From Acidimicrobiia bacterium (GTDB lineage Bacteria > Actinomycetota > Acidimicrobiia > Acidimicrobiales > Bin134), in the NCBI GenBank assembly GCA_022822905.1, contig JAJDYE010000017.1:62001-126000 (forward strand): a stretch of DNA of 64,000 bases. The letters run 5' to 3'. The position numbers were made by a program, and so were the translations under genes. Positions 1 through 8,180 of this stretch are shown one piece after another. The notes below the pieces were generated by a model, which worked only from the letters and a program-made list of their open reading frames with translations, was not told the origin of the DNA and made no database searches. The first letter of the stretch is position 1. Each line of letters starts with the position of its first letter.

Positions 1-363
1 CGAGTCGCTCTCGCCCGCGCGCTCAGCTACGGCCCCAAAATCCTGCTGATGGACGAACCCTTTGGAGCACTCGACGAGTTCACCCGCGACCGCCTCAACC
101 TGCAACTTCTCGATGTCTGCAACAAGGCTGGTTCAACGGTGCTCTTCGTCACCCACAGCATCCAGGAGGCGATCTTCTTGGCCGACCGGGTTGTGGTGCT
201 CAGTCCCAGGCCGGGAAGCATCGCTCGGATCGCCGACGTTCCGTGGCCCAAACCGCGAGCTTTGGAAATCCGCTACGAACCCGAATTTGCCGCACTGACG
301 GGCGAGTTGCGGGGTCTCCTCACGGTCGAAGACGAGGTTGAGTCGGCGATGAACCAGCCATGA
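1..363 (+). CDS. ABC transporter ATP-binding protein, 3' part (nitrate/sulfonate/riboflavin-precursor type)
   Basis: The window opens inside this gene, so only the last 120 residues are visible. They start just after the signature region and contain Walker B (LLMDEP, visible residues 15-20), the D-loop GALD (22-25) and the H-loop histidine in FVTHS (residue 52). The family hydrolyses ATP on the cytoplasmic side to drive import through a paired permease. The stop overlaps the next start by 4 bp (ATGA), so the two are translationally coupled. The FGALDEFTR stretch is typical of the SsuB/TauB/ThiZ group. The solute is not determinable here because the binding protein lies outside the window. Confidence 0.93.
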   Translation, partial: RVALARALSYGPKILLMDEPFGALDEFTRDRLNLQLLDVCNKAGSTVLFVTHSIQEAIFLADRVVVLSPRPGSIARIADVPWPKPRALEIRYEPEFAALTGELRGLLTVEDEVESAMNQP

Positions 364-1154
364 GCGACACTCGAGAGCGCAGGAACATCGCCAACGCGTT
401 GCTGAGGTTCTTGCCTTCAGCCGCGGTCTTCGTGGCTGGCCTCGTCGCTTGGGAATTGTGGGTCAATGTCCGAGATGTGCCCGCATATCTCTACCCGAGC
501 CCATCTGAGATCGGAGGGGAGTTGCGGGACGAAGGCCTGTCGCTTGCAGTTGACGACCTCCGCTGGACGATGATCGAGGCGGTCTTGGGGTTTCTCCTCG
601 GCAGCGGGGCCGCCATGTTCGCTGCGGTCGTGTTCGTCCATGCCAAGTTCCTTGAGCGCGTGCTCTTTCCCTGGGCGATTGTGTTGCAGACGGTGCCAAT
701 CGTCGCTGTCGCGCCGCTTCTCACCATCTGGTTCGGTTTCACGCTCACCCCCAAGGTGTTGATTGCCGCGCTGATCTGCTTCTTTCCTGTACTGGTCAAC
801 ACAACCAAGGGCCTGCGATCAATCAGCACTCAGGCCGTCGAACTCATGAGCATCCTTTCGGCAAGCAAGTGGTCGATCTTTTGGCGGGTGCGCATCCCAA
901 GCTCCCTGCCCTACGTTTTCGCTGGTCTGAAAGTGGCATCATCGCTGTCGGTAATCGGCGCAATTGTCGCCGAATTCACCGGGGCTGATCGAGGGATCGG
1001 CTTCGTCATCATCCAGGCCAGCTATCGACTCGACACTCGCTTGATGTTCGCCGGGATTGCCCTCTCCTCGGCAGCAGGAGTTCTCTTCTTCAACGTCATA
1101 GGCGCACTCGAGCGACTCGCGCTGCGTTGGCCGGACGCCCGGCTTGATCGATGA
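360..1154 (+). CDS. ABC transporter permease (SsuC/TauC/RibX-like)
   Basis: This 264-residue integral membrane protein has about six hydrophobic segments. The cytoplasmic EAA-type loop, around ELMSILSASKWSIFWRVRIP (residues 161-180), docks on the ATPase encoded immediately upstream. The ATG overlaps the ATPase stop by 4 bp. The family is BPD_transp_1, and members import small anionic solutes or vitamin precursors. The substrate cannot be read from sequence alone. The length matches the family, and the operon ends here with a 53-bp gap to the next gene. Confidence 0.92.
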   Translation: MSDTRERRNIANALLRFLPSAAVFVAGLVAWELWVNVRDVPAYLYPSPSEIGGELRDEGLSLAVDDLRWTMIEAVLGFLLGSGAAMFAAVVFVHAKFLERVLFPWAIVLQTVPIVAVAPLLTIWFGFTLTPKVLIAALICFFPVLVNTTKGLRSISTQAVELMSILSASKWSIFWRVRIPSSLPYVFAGLKVASSLSVIGAIVAEFTGADRGIGFVIIQASYRLDTRLMFAGIALSSAAGVLFFNVIGALERLALRWPDARLDR

Positions 1155-1207
1155 TCTAGCGGCCCCGCCAAACCGCCAGAGGATGGCAAACCCGCCAAAC
1201 TAGAGCC

Positions 1208-2122
1208 ATGCCAACCCTGTCCGTCACCCTGCCGTCGTTCGGCCCCATCTTCAGAGACAACAACTTCCACCAAATTTCCGATCTGGCCCAGATGGCCGAA
1301 CAGGCTGGGGTGGACCGCATCATGCTCACCGATCACGTGGTCATGGGCGCCCACACCGACAAGTATCCATACGGCCCCTTCCCCTTCCCTCCGGAGACTG
1401 CTTGGCTCGAACCGCTGGCCTCAATCGCCCACATGGCTGCGGTCACCGAGCGTGTTCGATTCAGCACCAAGATCCTGATCGCCCCCCTTCGCCCCGCCGC
1501 GGTGCTGGCCAAGACGCTGGCAACCATGGACGTGCTTTCTCAGGGCCGTCTGGAGGTGGGCATGGGGACGGGTTGGCAGCGCGAGGAATACGAGGCTGCT
1601 GGCATCCCCTGGAAGGAGCGGGGCCGGCGGCTCACCGACACCATCGCGGCCTGCAAGGCGCTGTGGCGGGACTCTCCGGCCTCGTTCCAGTCGGCCACCG
1701 TCAACTTCGACGACATCTGGTGCGAGCCAAAGCCGGCCCAGCCGGGCGGGATACCGATCTGGGTGGCCGGGGCACTTCACCGCAACAATCTGGCCCGTCT
1801 CGTGGAGCACGCCAACGGCTGGATCCCGCCTCCCTACGGCAACCTCGAAGAAGTGGCCGATGGAGTGAGCACACTCCGAGACGCCCTCGCCGCCGCTGGC
1901 CGGACCGTCGACAGCTTCGGCGTCCAGGGCGACATCAACGCGGTGCCTGGCGATGACGGCCGCCCCTCCATCAAAGCCAGCATGGGCGCAGCCGCAGATT
2001 GGGCCGAGGCGGGCGCCACCACCATCAACGTTGTGATGTCGTTGTTCTGCTGGCGCATGGACCGGGCCCAGGCCTGGTTCGATGACTTAGCTGAAAGCTG
2101 GGCTGAGTTAGATCTGCGGTAA
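1208..2122 (+). CDS. LLM class (luciferase-like) oxidoreductase, probably F420-dependent
   Basis: This 304-residue TIM-barrel protein has the family hallmarks: the N-terminal SLPSFG-like strand, DRIMLTDH (residues 36-43), a conserved STKILIAPLRPAAVLAKTLATMD-like region (given here in outline), and GRLEVGMGTGW followed by REEYEAAGIPW. Actinobacterial relatives of this length usually use reduced F420 rather than FMNH2. The substrate is unknown. It stands alone on its strand between the ABC operon and a convergent Fic gene, 11 bp from that gene's stop. The cofactor assignment is inference from family knowledge. Confidence 0.88.
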   Translation: MPTLSVTLPSFGPIFRDNNFHQISDLAQMAEQAGVDRIMLTDHVVMGAHTDKYPYGPFPFPPETAWLEPLASIAHMAAVTERVRFSTKILIAPLRPAAVLAKTLATMDVLSQGRLEVGMGTGWQREEYEAAGIPWKERGRRLTDTIAACKALWRDSPASFQSATVNFDDIWCEPKPAQPGGIPIWVAGALHRNNLARLVEHANGWIPPPYGNLEEVADGVSTLRDALAAAGRTVDSFGVQGDINAVPGDDGRPSIKASMGAAADWAEAGATTINVVMSLFCWRMDRAQAWFDDLAESWAELDLR

Positions 2123-2133
2123 GTGGTCTGGCT

Positions 2134-3273
2134 TCATGCGCGCCAGAGATTCAGCAGGTCGGGAGCGGTAAACCAGTGGCGGTTGCGTCCGGGGGTGGGG
2201 GATGGGACATCGATGGGGGATAGGACGCCGAAGGTGGCGAGTGCTGCTAGGGCGGTGCGGGAACTGCGCTCGCTGATGTTGAGCAATTCGGCGACGTCCC
2301 CTGCACTGAGCAAGGGGTGGGCGGGAAGAAGGGGGAGCAGAGACCGGGCGGAGTGGTCGGCCCGCAGCCCGGCGGTTGCCTCGCCCCACCGGGCTAACAG
2401 AGCGGTGGTTTGATCGATGATCTGATAGGCGGTGTTTGCGGCCTTCTCGGCTACATCGGCGAACCATGTCACCCACGGGTCGAGCATCCCAAGCTCGAAG
2501 AGGCGGAGGCCGGAGAGGTAGCCGCCGGGGTCGCGGGCTATGGCCATGCTGATGGGGACGGTGGACCTATTGCTGGCCTCCCACCGACGCAGGGTTCGGC
2601 TGATCAACACCCGGCCAAGGCGACCATTGCCATCTCCATAGGGATGGATGGCTTCGAATTGGGCGTGGACTATTGCGGCTTGGGACACCGCGTCGAGGCC
2701 TTCGGGGGGATTGTTGGCGAAGTCGACCAAATCGTCTACTAGCCCTGGAACTTCCCAGGGGGGCGGGGGAACATAGGCCGCGTCCAGGGGAGAGTTGCCT
2801 CCCACCCAGCCCAACGCCGGACGGAAGGCGCCCACCAGGTCGTGGGGAAGTCTCCCGTTTTGCATGAGCTGTCTATGCCAGCGATGCAGTGTTCCGACGG
2901 TCAGCGGATCGTGGGCCGTGTCCAGTGCCCAGTCGATCACCACCATGTTGTCGGCCACCCAGCCCGCGGTACCGCCCGCGCCGGTTCGTTCCGCGACCAG
3001 CACAGACTCGATGGGCTCGCGCAGCCCTTCAATGCCGGAAGAGGCTACCCCTTCGTTGCGGAGGAGGAGCCTGGCCATAGCCTCCCATTGATCGGGCAGC
3101 CGGGCATCGGCCAGCCGCAGGGCGGCACAGGCCCGCTCCCCGGCTCTCACACTGGCGGCTGAAAGGTCTATGGAGCGCTGCCGGAGAGGGGTCGGGACCC
3201 ACGCCTCCACCGGTCGGCCATTCCAGTCGACTTCAACCGAGAATCCCGGATTGCCTTCCGGATCTGGGCCCAT
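2134..3273 (-). CDS. Fic family protein with N-terminal inhibitory motif and C-terminal HTH
   Basis: This 379-residue protein carries the complete Fic catalytic motif HPYGDGNGRLGR (residues 210-221), the family signature for transfer of AMP from ATP to protein hydroxyls. An (S/T)xxxE(G/N) inhibitory motif is present as SSGIEG (78-83), placing it in the class with an N-terminal inhibitory helix. The C-terminus contains a winged-helix-like segment (SAGDVAELLNISERSSR). This domain order is common in bacterial Fic proteins that also bind DNA. A 16-bp inverted repeat lies 16-56 bp upstream of the ATG and is a likely operator. No separate antitoxin gene is present. The target protein is unknown. 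Confidence 0.93.
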   Translation of the reverse strand: MGPDPEGNPGFSVEVDWNGRPVEAWVPTPLRQRSIDLSAASVRAGERACAALRLADARLPDQWEAMARLLLRNEGVASSGIEGLREPIESVLVAERTGAGGTAGWVADNMVVIDWALDTAHDPLTVGTLHRWHRQLMQNGRLPHDLVGAFRPALGWVGGNSPLDAAYVPPPPWEVPGLVDDLVDFANNPPEGLDAVSQAAIVHAQFEAIHPYGDGNGRLGRVLISRTLRRWEASNRSTVPISMAIARDPGGYLSGLRLFELGMLDPWVTWFADVAEKAANTAYQIIDQTTALLARWGEATAGLRADHSARSLLPLLPAHPLLSAGDVAELLNISERSSRTALAALATFGVLSPIDVPSPTPGRNRHWFTAPDLLNLWRA

Positions 3274-3288
3274 TTCGGAATGTTACTA

Positions 3289-3329
3289 CATTATCCTTCC
3301 GAAATGGAAATGGTTTCGGAAGGATAATG
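3289..3329. promoter_or_regulatory. Perfect 16-bp inverted repeat upstream of fic
   Basis: The arms CATTATCCTTCCGAAA (3289-3304) and TTTCGGAAGGATAATG (3314-3329) are perfect reverse complements separated by 9 nt. A third half-copy, CATTTCGGAA, covers the fic start codon at 3271-3280. Position and symmetry fit an operator for the Fic protein's own HTH domain. That assignment is inference. Confidence 0.7.
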
Positions 3330-3372
3330 GCTCAGGGGTTAGCGGATGACTGTCCTCTCCCACCGCCGCTGA

Positions 3373-4632
3373 TCAAGGAATGTCGCCGTCGGCCCGGAAG
3401 CGCTCGACGGCTTCGTCGGGGCGACCGGCGATCACACCGTCAACCGGCAAGTCGATGAGCTCGGCGTAATAGTCGGGGGCCTCTTGCCAATCCTCGTTGG
3501 GCCAAACCCACACGGCCAGTCCCTCGTCGGCGGCTTTACCCAGCAGATCGGGAGTCAACACGTCGAGGCCGCTAAAGGTGGGCGGTACTTGCAAGATCAG
3601 GTCGTTGGGGTGCAGCGGGACCGACGCAAACGCCCACGCCGGCAGTGCATCCTGTCCAGGGCTGGTAACTACATCGGGCGCCAGCTCCCGAAATCCGATC
3701 AGGGCCTCGTCCCTGAATGACACCACCACAACCGAGTCAGTGCGGCCCAACTCCTCAATGTCGGCAGCCAGCACCGCCGCCATCTCGAGGATGAAGTCGA
3801 TGTCGTCCTCGCCGTCATCGCCCGCGGGAGTCTTGATCTCCACATCCAGCACGTGCTCGGGAAACGCCTGCGCCACCGCTCGGAACGTCTCCACCCGGAA
3901 GTCGTCGGGCCCGTATCCCGAGGGCGGGGCAACGTCGCCGGTGCGGATGCCCCGGTAGGGGTAGGCCTCGGGATCGAGGTCGTGGCTGGGCCATTCCTCC
4001 GACCACCAATAGGCGTTGTCCAGCCCCTGAAGCTCCTCGTAGCTCATGTCTCGCACTCGACCGGTGGCGTTGGTGGTGCGATCCACCGTGTCGTCGTGAT
4101 GCACCACCAGCACCCGGTCGGCAGTCATCTGCAAGTCCATCTCCAGCACGTCCACCCCGGCATAGGCAGCTTGGGAGAAGGCGTACATGGTGGAGTGAGG
4201 CCAGGAGCGGTCGCCCCCGGCGTGGCCGATCACCAACGGCCGCCCCAGCGCCAGCAATTCCCGCACCGTGCTGGCCGCGGGGGTTGGTAGCGGCGGCAGC
4301 ATGTCCGCTTCTTCGCTCCCAGCCTCCTCCACCTCATCTTCGACATCGCTGTCATCGGCAACCGGCGTCGGTTCGCTGACTGGCTGCTCAGGCGGGGCGG
4401 TGGCCACCGGGGTTGCTGGGCTCGGCTCCGCAACAGCGGTGGCGGTCACCACCGCCTCCGGGGTCGGGGGTGGAGTGGCGGTTGGTGCTGTCTCTGTAGG
4501 GGAAGAAACCGGAGCAGCGGTAGCGGCCGGTTCGGAATCGTCTGCGTCACCGCACGCGGCCAAGATCGCTCCCAGCATCGACAAAAGGAGCACGAGCGTC
4601 AGCGTTCTCGCCGACCTCGGCAATCGAGGCAC
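3373..4632 (-). CDS. Lipoprotein glycerophosphodiester phosphodiesterase family protein
   Basis: The proposed GTG start at 4632 gives 419 residues with a clean lipoprotein signal peptide: basic MPRLPRSAR, a hydrophobic core, then lipobox LAAC. An acidic, Pro/Thr/Ala-rich linker of about 100 residues leads to a GDPD TIM barrel. Recognisable pieces are PLVIGHAGG, VDVLEMDLQMTADRVLVVHHDD and the late DVEIKT motif. The family cleaves glycerophosphodiesters to glycerol-3-phosphate plus alcohol, here on the outer face of the membrane. The open frame extends upstream to 4878, but that would overlap the divergent GNAT gene and lose the signal peptide. AGGACTAGGG precedes the GTG as a weak ribosome site. 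Confidence 0.85.
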   Translation of the reverse strand: MPRLPRSARTLTLVLLLSMLGAILAACGDADDSEPAATAAPVSSPTETAPTATPPPTPEAVVTATAVAEPSPATPVATAPPEQPVSEPTPVADDSDVEDEVEEAGSEEADMLPPLPTPAASTVRELLALGRPLVIGHAGGDRSWPHSTMYAFSQAAYAGVDVLEMDLQMTADRVLVVHHDDTVDRTTNATGRVRDMSYEELQGLDNAYWWSEEWPSHDLDPEAYPYRGIRTGDVAPPSGYGPDDFRVETFRAVAQAFPEHVLDVEIKTPAGDDGEDDIDFILEMAAVLAADIEELGRTDSVVVVSFRDEALIGFRELAPDVVTSPGQDALPAWAFASVPLHPNDLILQVPPTFSGLDVLTPDLLGKAADEGLAVWVWPNEDWQEAPDYYAELIDLPVDGVIAGRPDEAVERFRADGDIP

Positions 4633-4668
4633 GCCGATAACCCTAGTCCTCGCTCGTACACTCCACTG

Positions 4669-5700
4669 ATGCGGCTCGTCAACGCCCGTGAGCTTGATCC
4701 GGTCCAGTTTGAGGCTGCCCTGGGGCTCCAGCAGCGGCTGGACGCGGCGCGTGATCCCCAGCTTCCGGTCACTCCGGCTGGCGAACTGCGGGCCGCCTTC
4801 GACGACAATGCCAGCGACAACGCCCACCATGAGCGGATTCTCGCTTTCATCGATGATCACGCCGTCGCCATCGGCCACGTAGAGCTGACGCGAGATCCCG
4901 CCAACTCTGGGCTGGCGATAGTGGAGTTAGCCCCCATCGTCAGCGACGCGTCATCGGTTCTGTTGGGCGAATTGCTGCGGCTGGCACAGGTCGATGGTCG
5001 AACATCTGTCATCGCTTGGGGCGACTGCACGCCGGCCGCCGACGCCTTATGGACCGGGCTGGGCGCCGAACTGCGCTTCACCGAGCAGGAATCCGACTTG
5101 GACATGGCCTCGGTGGACGCCGAGTTGATGAGGCGATGGATCGACGCCGCACCCGAAGACATCGATCTGGCGTACTGGTCAGGCCGCTGCCCCGATGAGC
5201 ACATCGATGCACTCGTCGCCACCGCCAACGCCATGAATCACGCCCCGACCGACGACCTCGAAATCGCCGACACCGCTTTTGACGCGGCCATGCTGCGAGC
5301 CGACTTCGACGCACGCGACGCCTGCGGCATCGACTACCTGGGCATACTGGCCATTGGTACCGACGGATCAGCCACGGGTGCCACCGAGGTGTTCGTCAAT
5401 CGCTTTCGGCCCGCCTTTGCCTGGCAGTGGAACACGGTTGTGCTGCCCGCCCACCGAGGCCGAGGCATCGGACGCGGGATGAAGGCCGCCATGTGGCAGC
5501 GTTTGCGAGCCGAAGCCCCGGAAGTAGCCACGTTGCGCACTGGAAACGCCCAAAGCAACGCATACATGCTGGCCATAAACACCGAGATGGGCTACAAGCC
5601 GTCGCATCTCATGGGGTTCTGGCAAGCCGACGCAGCAACCCTCGAATCAGGGCTCAGCCGGAGCAAGACAGGAGGCGAGTTGGCAACAGATCAGTACTGA
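4669..5700 (+). CDS. GNAT family N-acetyltransferase, two-domain
   Basis: This 343-residue protein is long enough for two tandem GNAT folds, as in mycothiol-synthase-like proteins. The C-terminal copy is the clear one: VVLPAHRGRGIGRGMKAAM is motif A, with the acetyl-CoA pyrophosphate loop RGRGIG, followed by TGNAQSNAYMLAINTEMGY, the motif B region. The N-terminal copy is degenerate. The acceptor is unknown. The gene is divergent from the lipoprotein gene by 36 bp, and its last 10 bp overlap the 3' end of the convergent histidine phosphatase. Confidence 0.85.
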   Translation: MRLVNARELDPVQFEAALGLQQRLDAARDPQLPVTPAGELRAAFDDNASDNAHHERILAFIDDHAVAIGHVELTRDPANSGLAIVELAPIVSDASSVLLGELLRLAQVDGRTSVIAWGDCTPAADALWTGLGAELRFTEQESDLDMASVDAELMRRWIDAAPEDIDLAYWSGRCPDEHIDALVATANAMNHAPTDDLEIADTAFDAAMLRADFDARDACGIDYLGILAIGTDGSATGATEVFVNRFRPAFAWQWNTVVLPAHRGRGIGRGMKAAMWQRLRAEAPEVATLRTGNAQSNAYMLAINTEMGYKPSHLMGFWQADAATLESGLSRSKTGGELATDQY

Positions 5701-6335
5701 GGCCCGGCAACCACTCCGTCTCGCATGAAACCGGTGACCCCGGTGCGGGTGGCGCAGCAGTGGCCGGTCTCGTTCATGCTCATCAGCACCCGTCGATCGT
5801 CTTCAACCCACACCCGACAGATCCCGCTATAGGACACCTGCAAGTGGATCCTCTCCGATGCCATTACCAACTCGGATATCACCCGGTTGACCACCCCTCC
5901 GTGGCAGGCCACCGCGATGTGCTGGCCGGGCTGGGCTTCGCACAACCGCTCGAAGGCGGCCATCACCCGCTTGTGGAACTCCTCGGGGGTGTCCCAGCCG
6001 ATGGCGGCATAGTCCTGGGCCCGAATGGCCTCGTAGTATTCGCCGCCCTCGGTGGCCAGCAGCTCGGTGGGGAGGTACACCTTGGAGTTGCGGTCGATCT
6101 CGGTGAAGTCCTCTTCCAGCTCGATCTCCAACCCCAGTCGGGAGGCCAGCGGCTCGATGGTCTCGATGGCCCGCCGCTTGGTGCTTGAAATGATGTGATC
6201 GAAGGGCTCGTGCTCCAGCCAGTCGGCCAGCCGCTCAGCCTGCCACTTGCCCAGTTCGCTGAGTCCAGGGTCGGCCACAGCATCGGTGTTCCACTCTCTC
6301 AGAGGCTGCCCGTGCCGGATGAAGGCGATCTGCAC
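5691..6335 (-). CDS. Histidine phosphatase family protein (phosphoglycerate-mutase-like)
   Basis: This 214-residue protein has the RHG catalytic motif at residues 7-9 (FIRHGQP), with His8 the predicted phosphoacceptor. A LSELGKWQAERLADWL helix follows, and a second conserved histidine sits in VACHGGV. Length and motifs fit the branch-1 phosphatases (GpmB/CobC-like). The substrate is unknown. The gene is divergent from the CMD gene with only 22 bp between starts, and convergent with the GNAT gene with a 10-bp overlap. Confidence 0.9.
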   Translation of the reverse strand: MQIAFIRHGQPLREWNTDAVADPGLSELGKWQAERLADWLEHEPFDHIISSTKRRAIETIEPLASRLGLEIELEEDFTEIDRNSKVYLPTELLATEGGEYYEAIRAQDYAAIGWDTPEEFHKRVMAAFERLCEAQPGQHIAVACHGGVVNRVISELVMASERIHLQVSYSGICRVWVEDDRRVLMSMNETGHCCATRTGVTGFMRDGVVAGPQY

Positions 6336-6357
6336 CGCAACAGCCTACGCTGCGCAG

Positions 6358-6723
6358 ATGAACAACAAAGAAGCAGATCGTGTCGCCTGGAACAACATCA
6401 TGCTGTTCGATCCCCCCGACAGCGACGATCCCTACATCCAGTTCACGAAGCGTGTGTTCACCGACATGTGGAGTCGCCCCAAGCTAGGAGTCAAGGAACG
6501 GCGGATCACCACTCTGACCTGCATCGCGGCCAGCGGCAATGCCGCCATCCTGCCCTTCCACATGAAGCCGGCCTTGGAGTCGGGCGACCTCACCCCCGAC
6601 GAGCTTTTGGAATGGGTGGTCCACATCGCCCACTACGCCGGTTGGCCTGCGAGCGCTCAGGCCTACACCGCCCTGCGCACGGTTGCCGCTGAGCTCGGAC
6701 TGGAGTTCGAAGACGACGACTGA
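6358..6723 (+). CDS. Carboxymuconolactone decarboxylase (CMD) family protein
   Basis: The ATG at 6358 gives a 121-residue protein with a single all-helical CMD domain: KRVFTDMWSRPKLGVKERR, then TLTCIAASGNAAILPFHM, and a C-terminal WVVHIAHYAGWPAS helix. The AhpD-type CxxC pair is missing, so a peroxidase role is unlikely and it resembles PcaC-like members. The frame remains open upstream to 6247, but that part lies inside the divergent phosphatase gene and does not resemble the family. The substrate is unknown. Confidence 0.85.
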   Translation: MNNKEADRVAWNNIMLFDPPDSDDPYIQFTKRVFTDMWSRPKLGVKERRITTLTCIAASGNAAILPFHMKPALESGDLTPDELLEWVVHIAHYAGWPASAQAYTALRTVAAELGLEFEDDD

Positions 6724-6741
6724 GGGTCCAGCCACCATCGC

Positions 6742-8097
6742 CTATTCCAGCGTCACCTCTTCGCAACGCGACGGTGCTCTGGCCGGATCGAACACCCGGG
6801 GCCGTGAGATGAACCCCGTGCCCAATCGATCAGTGATCAGATAGGCCTCTATGGCATCCGCGGTGGCCTTGGCAGCCACGCTGATGTATCCGTCAGTGGC
6901 GAACAGTGCGGCCTCGGATGGGTTGGACAAGAAGCCGTACTCAATGAGAACGGCCGGGACATTGGGGCGACGGATCATGCCGTAGGCGTCACGGCCGTCG
7001 GGAAGCAACACCCGCAGCACGCCGGCGTCGCCATGCCTGCCCCACCGAACGTCGGGAAAGCCGCTCAGCGCAGCGGTGATCTCCTCGTAAAGGAGCCCTC
7101 CCAGGCGGGCTGAATCGGCTTGTGGCTCTGAACGCGACGTCGATTGCACATACACCTCGGTGCCGGGCGTGCTGCTTCTTCGCCCCGTGGGTGCGTTGTG
7201 GTGGATCGAAATGACGGCATCGGCCCCCAAGGCGTCGGCGAGGGCGGCCCGAACCGACAAGAGAGATCCATAGGAACCGGTGCGAGCGAGCACCGCGGAG
7301 ATGTCGCGTGCCGCGAGCTCCTCTTGAATGGCGCGGCTGAGGGTCAGGTTGAGTTCGCGCTCTACCAGACCGTTGGGCCCCACAGCCCCGGTGTCGTACC
7401 ATCCCCCATGGCCGGGGTCGATCACGATCTGCGCCTCGTAGATGGGCTGACCGGCGGACACCTCCGCGGTATTGCCGCACGGCGTCCGAACCAGATAGCC
7501 GCTGCCCACTCGCTCGAGAACCGCCACCGGCACTCCCCTGGGCGTGATCAGCCCCCGCGGGGTGCCTTCCTCCGCGTTCCCGGGCGGTTCGCCAATATCT
7601 GGGGACAGCGAGGGAGCTGGCGGGGGTGAGACTGTGAGCGGCGAGCTCGAGCGCCAGCGTCCGATCTCCACGTCGTCAGACAAAAACCGGCGGGTGGGGA
7701 GCATCCGACTCCCCCAACCAATGCCCTCCCCCAACTGCTGCAATGCCACTTCGGTTCCCCCGCCAGCAACCCGGCGGGCAGCAATGCGAACCCACTGTTC
7801 TCCGCCCAGGGTTTGCACCGCCACCGGCGAGCTGTTTCGCCAGCGCCCGATCTCCACGTCGTCGGACAAGAACCGCTCTGTCGGCAGCACCCGATCACCC
7901 CAGTGGCTGCCGCCTTCGTGCGGCTGTACGGCCACTTCGGTTCCCCCGCCGGCAACCCGGCGGGCGGCAATCCGCACCTGGACTTCGTTCTGGGCACTGG
8001 CCGAAGAGCAGATTGCGCCTACAACTGCGGATACGAGCACGATCGCCACCGCCGCCAGTAGGCGAGGGGGCCGCCTCGCGCTTGTCGGCACGCTCAC
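6742..8097 (-). CDS. N-acetylmuramoyl-L-alanine amidase (Amidase_3), secreted, with duplicated N-terminal modules
   Basis: This 451-residue protein has a Sec signal (hydrophobic core about 13-30, cleavage near ASA-Q36), then two tandem 54-residue modules (41-94 and 103-156), a Pro-rich linker, and an Amidase_3 catalytic domain. Zinc ligands are visible: His230 in IDPGHGG, Glu248 in VERELNL and His299 in SIHHNA. The catalytic Glu386 lies in VLIEYGFLSN. The enzyme cleaves the amide between muramic acid and the stem peptide in peptidoglycan. The modules probably target it to the wall or to partners, which is inference. It lies upstream of no obvious operon partner. Confidence 0.92.
   Translation of the reverse strand: MSVPTSARRPPRLLAAVAIVLVSAVVGAICSSASAQNEVQVRIAARRVAGGGTEVAVQPHEGGSHWGDRVLPTERFLSDDVEIGRWRNSSPVAVQTLGGEQWVRIAARRVAGGGTEVALQQLGEGIGWGSRMLPTRRFLSDDVEIGRWRSSSPLTVSPPPAPSLSPDIGEPPGNAEEGTPRGLITPRGVPVAVLERVGSGYLVRTPCGNTAEVSAGQPIYEAQIVIDPGHGGWYDTGAVGPNGLVERELNLTLSRAIQEELAARDISAVLARTGSYGSLLSVRAALADALGADAVISIHHNAPTGRRSSTPGTEVYVQSTSRSEPQADSARLGGLLYEEITAALSGFPDVRWGRHGDAGVLRVLLPDGRDAYGMIRRPNVPAVLIEYGFLSNPSEAALFATDGYISVAAKATADAIEAYLITDRLGTGFISRPRVFDPARAPSRCEEVTLE
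7630..7977 (-). repeat. Two tandem 54-codon modules within the amidase
   Basis: Module 1 (7816-7977) and module 2 (7630-7791) repeat with a 62-codon period. Both begin VRIAARRVAGGGTEVA, contain LPT(E/R)RFLSDDVEIGRWR, and end SSP(V/L). The near-identity at both protein and DNA level points to recent duplication or ongoing homogenisation. Confidence 0.9.
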
Positions 8098-8180
8098 TGA
8101 GCTCCGATTTCCATAAGCCTCTACAACTAGCGGCCCGCAGCCAATCTCGCCAAACGAGGTGGCTGCTCATGGTGTGTCGG

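Noticed and set aside
4633-4878. N-terminal extension of the lipoprotein phosphodiesterase to 4878
   Set aside because: It would overlap the divergent GNAT gene by over 200 bp and bury a clear lipoprotein signal peptide.
8139-8164. Hairpin AGCC...CTCG-N5-CGAG...GGCT downstream of clpB as a terminator
   Set aside because: The stem is interrupted and no T-rich run follows on either strand, so I did not list it.
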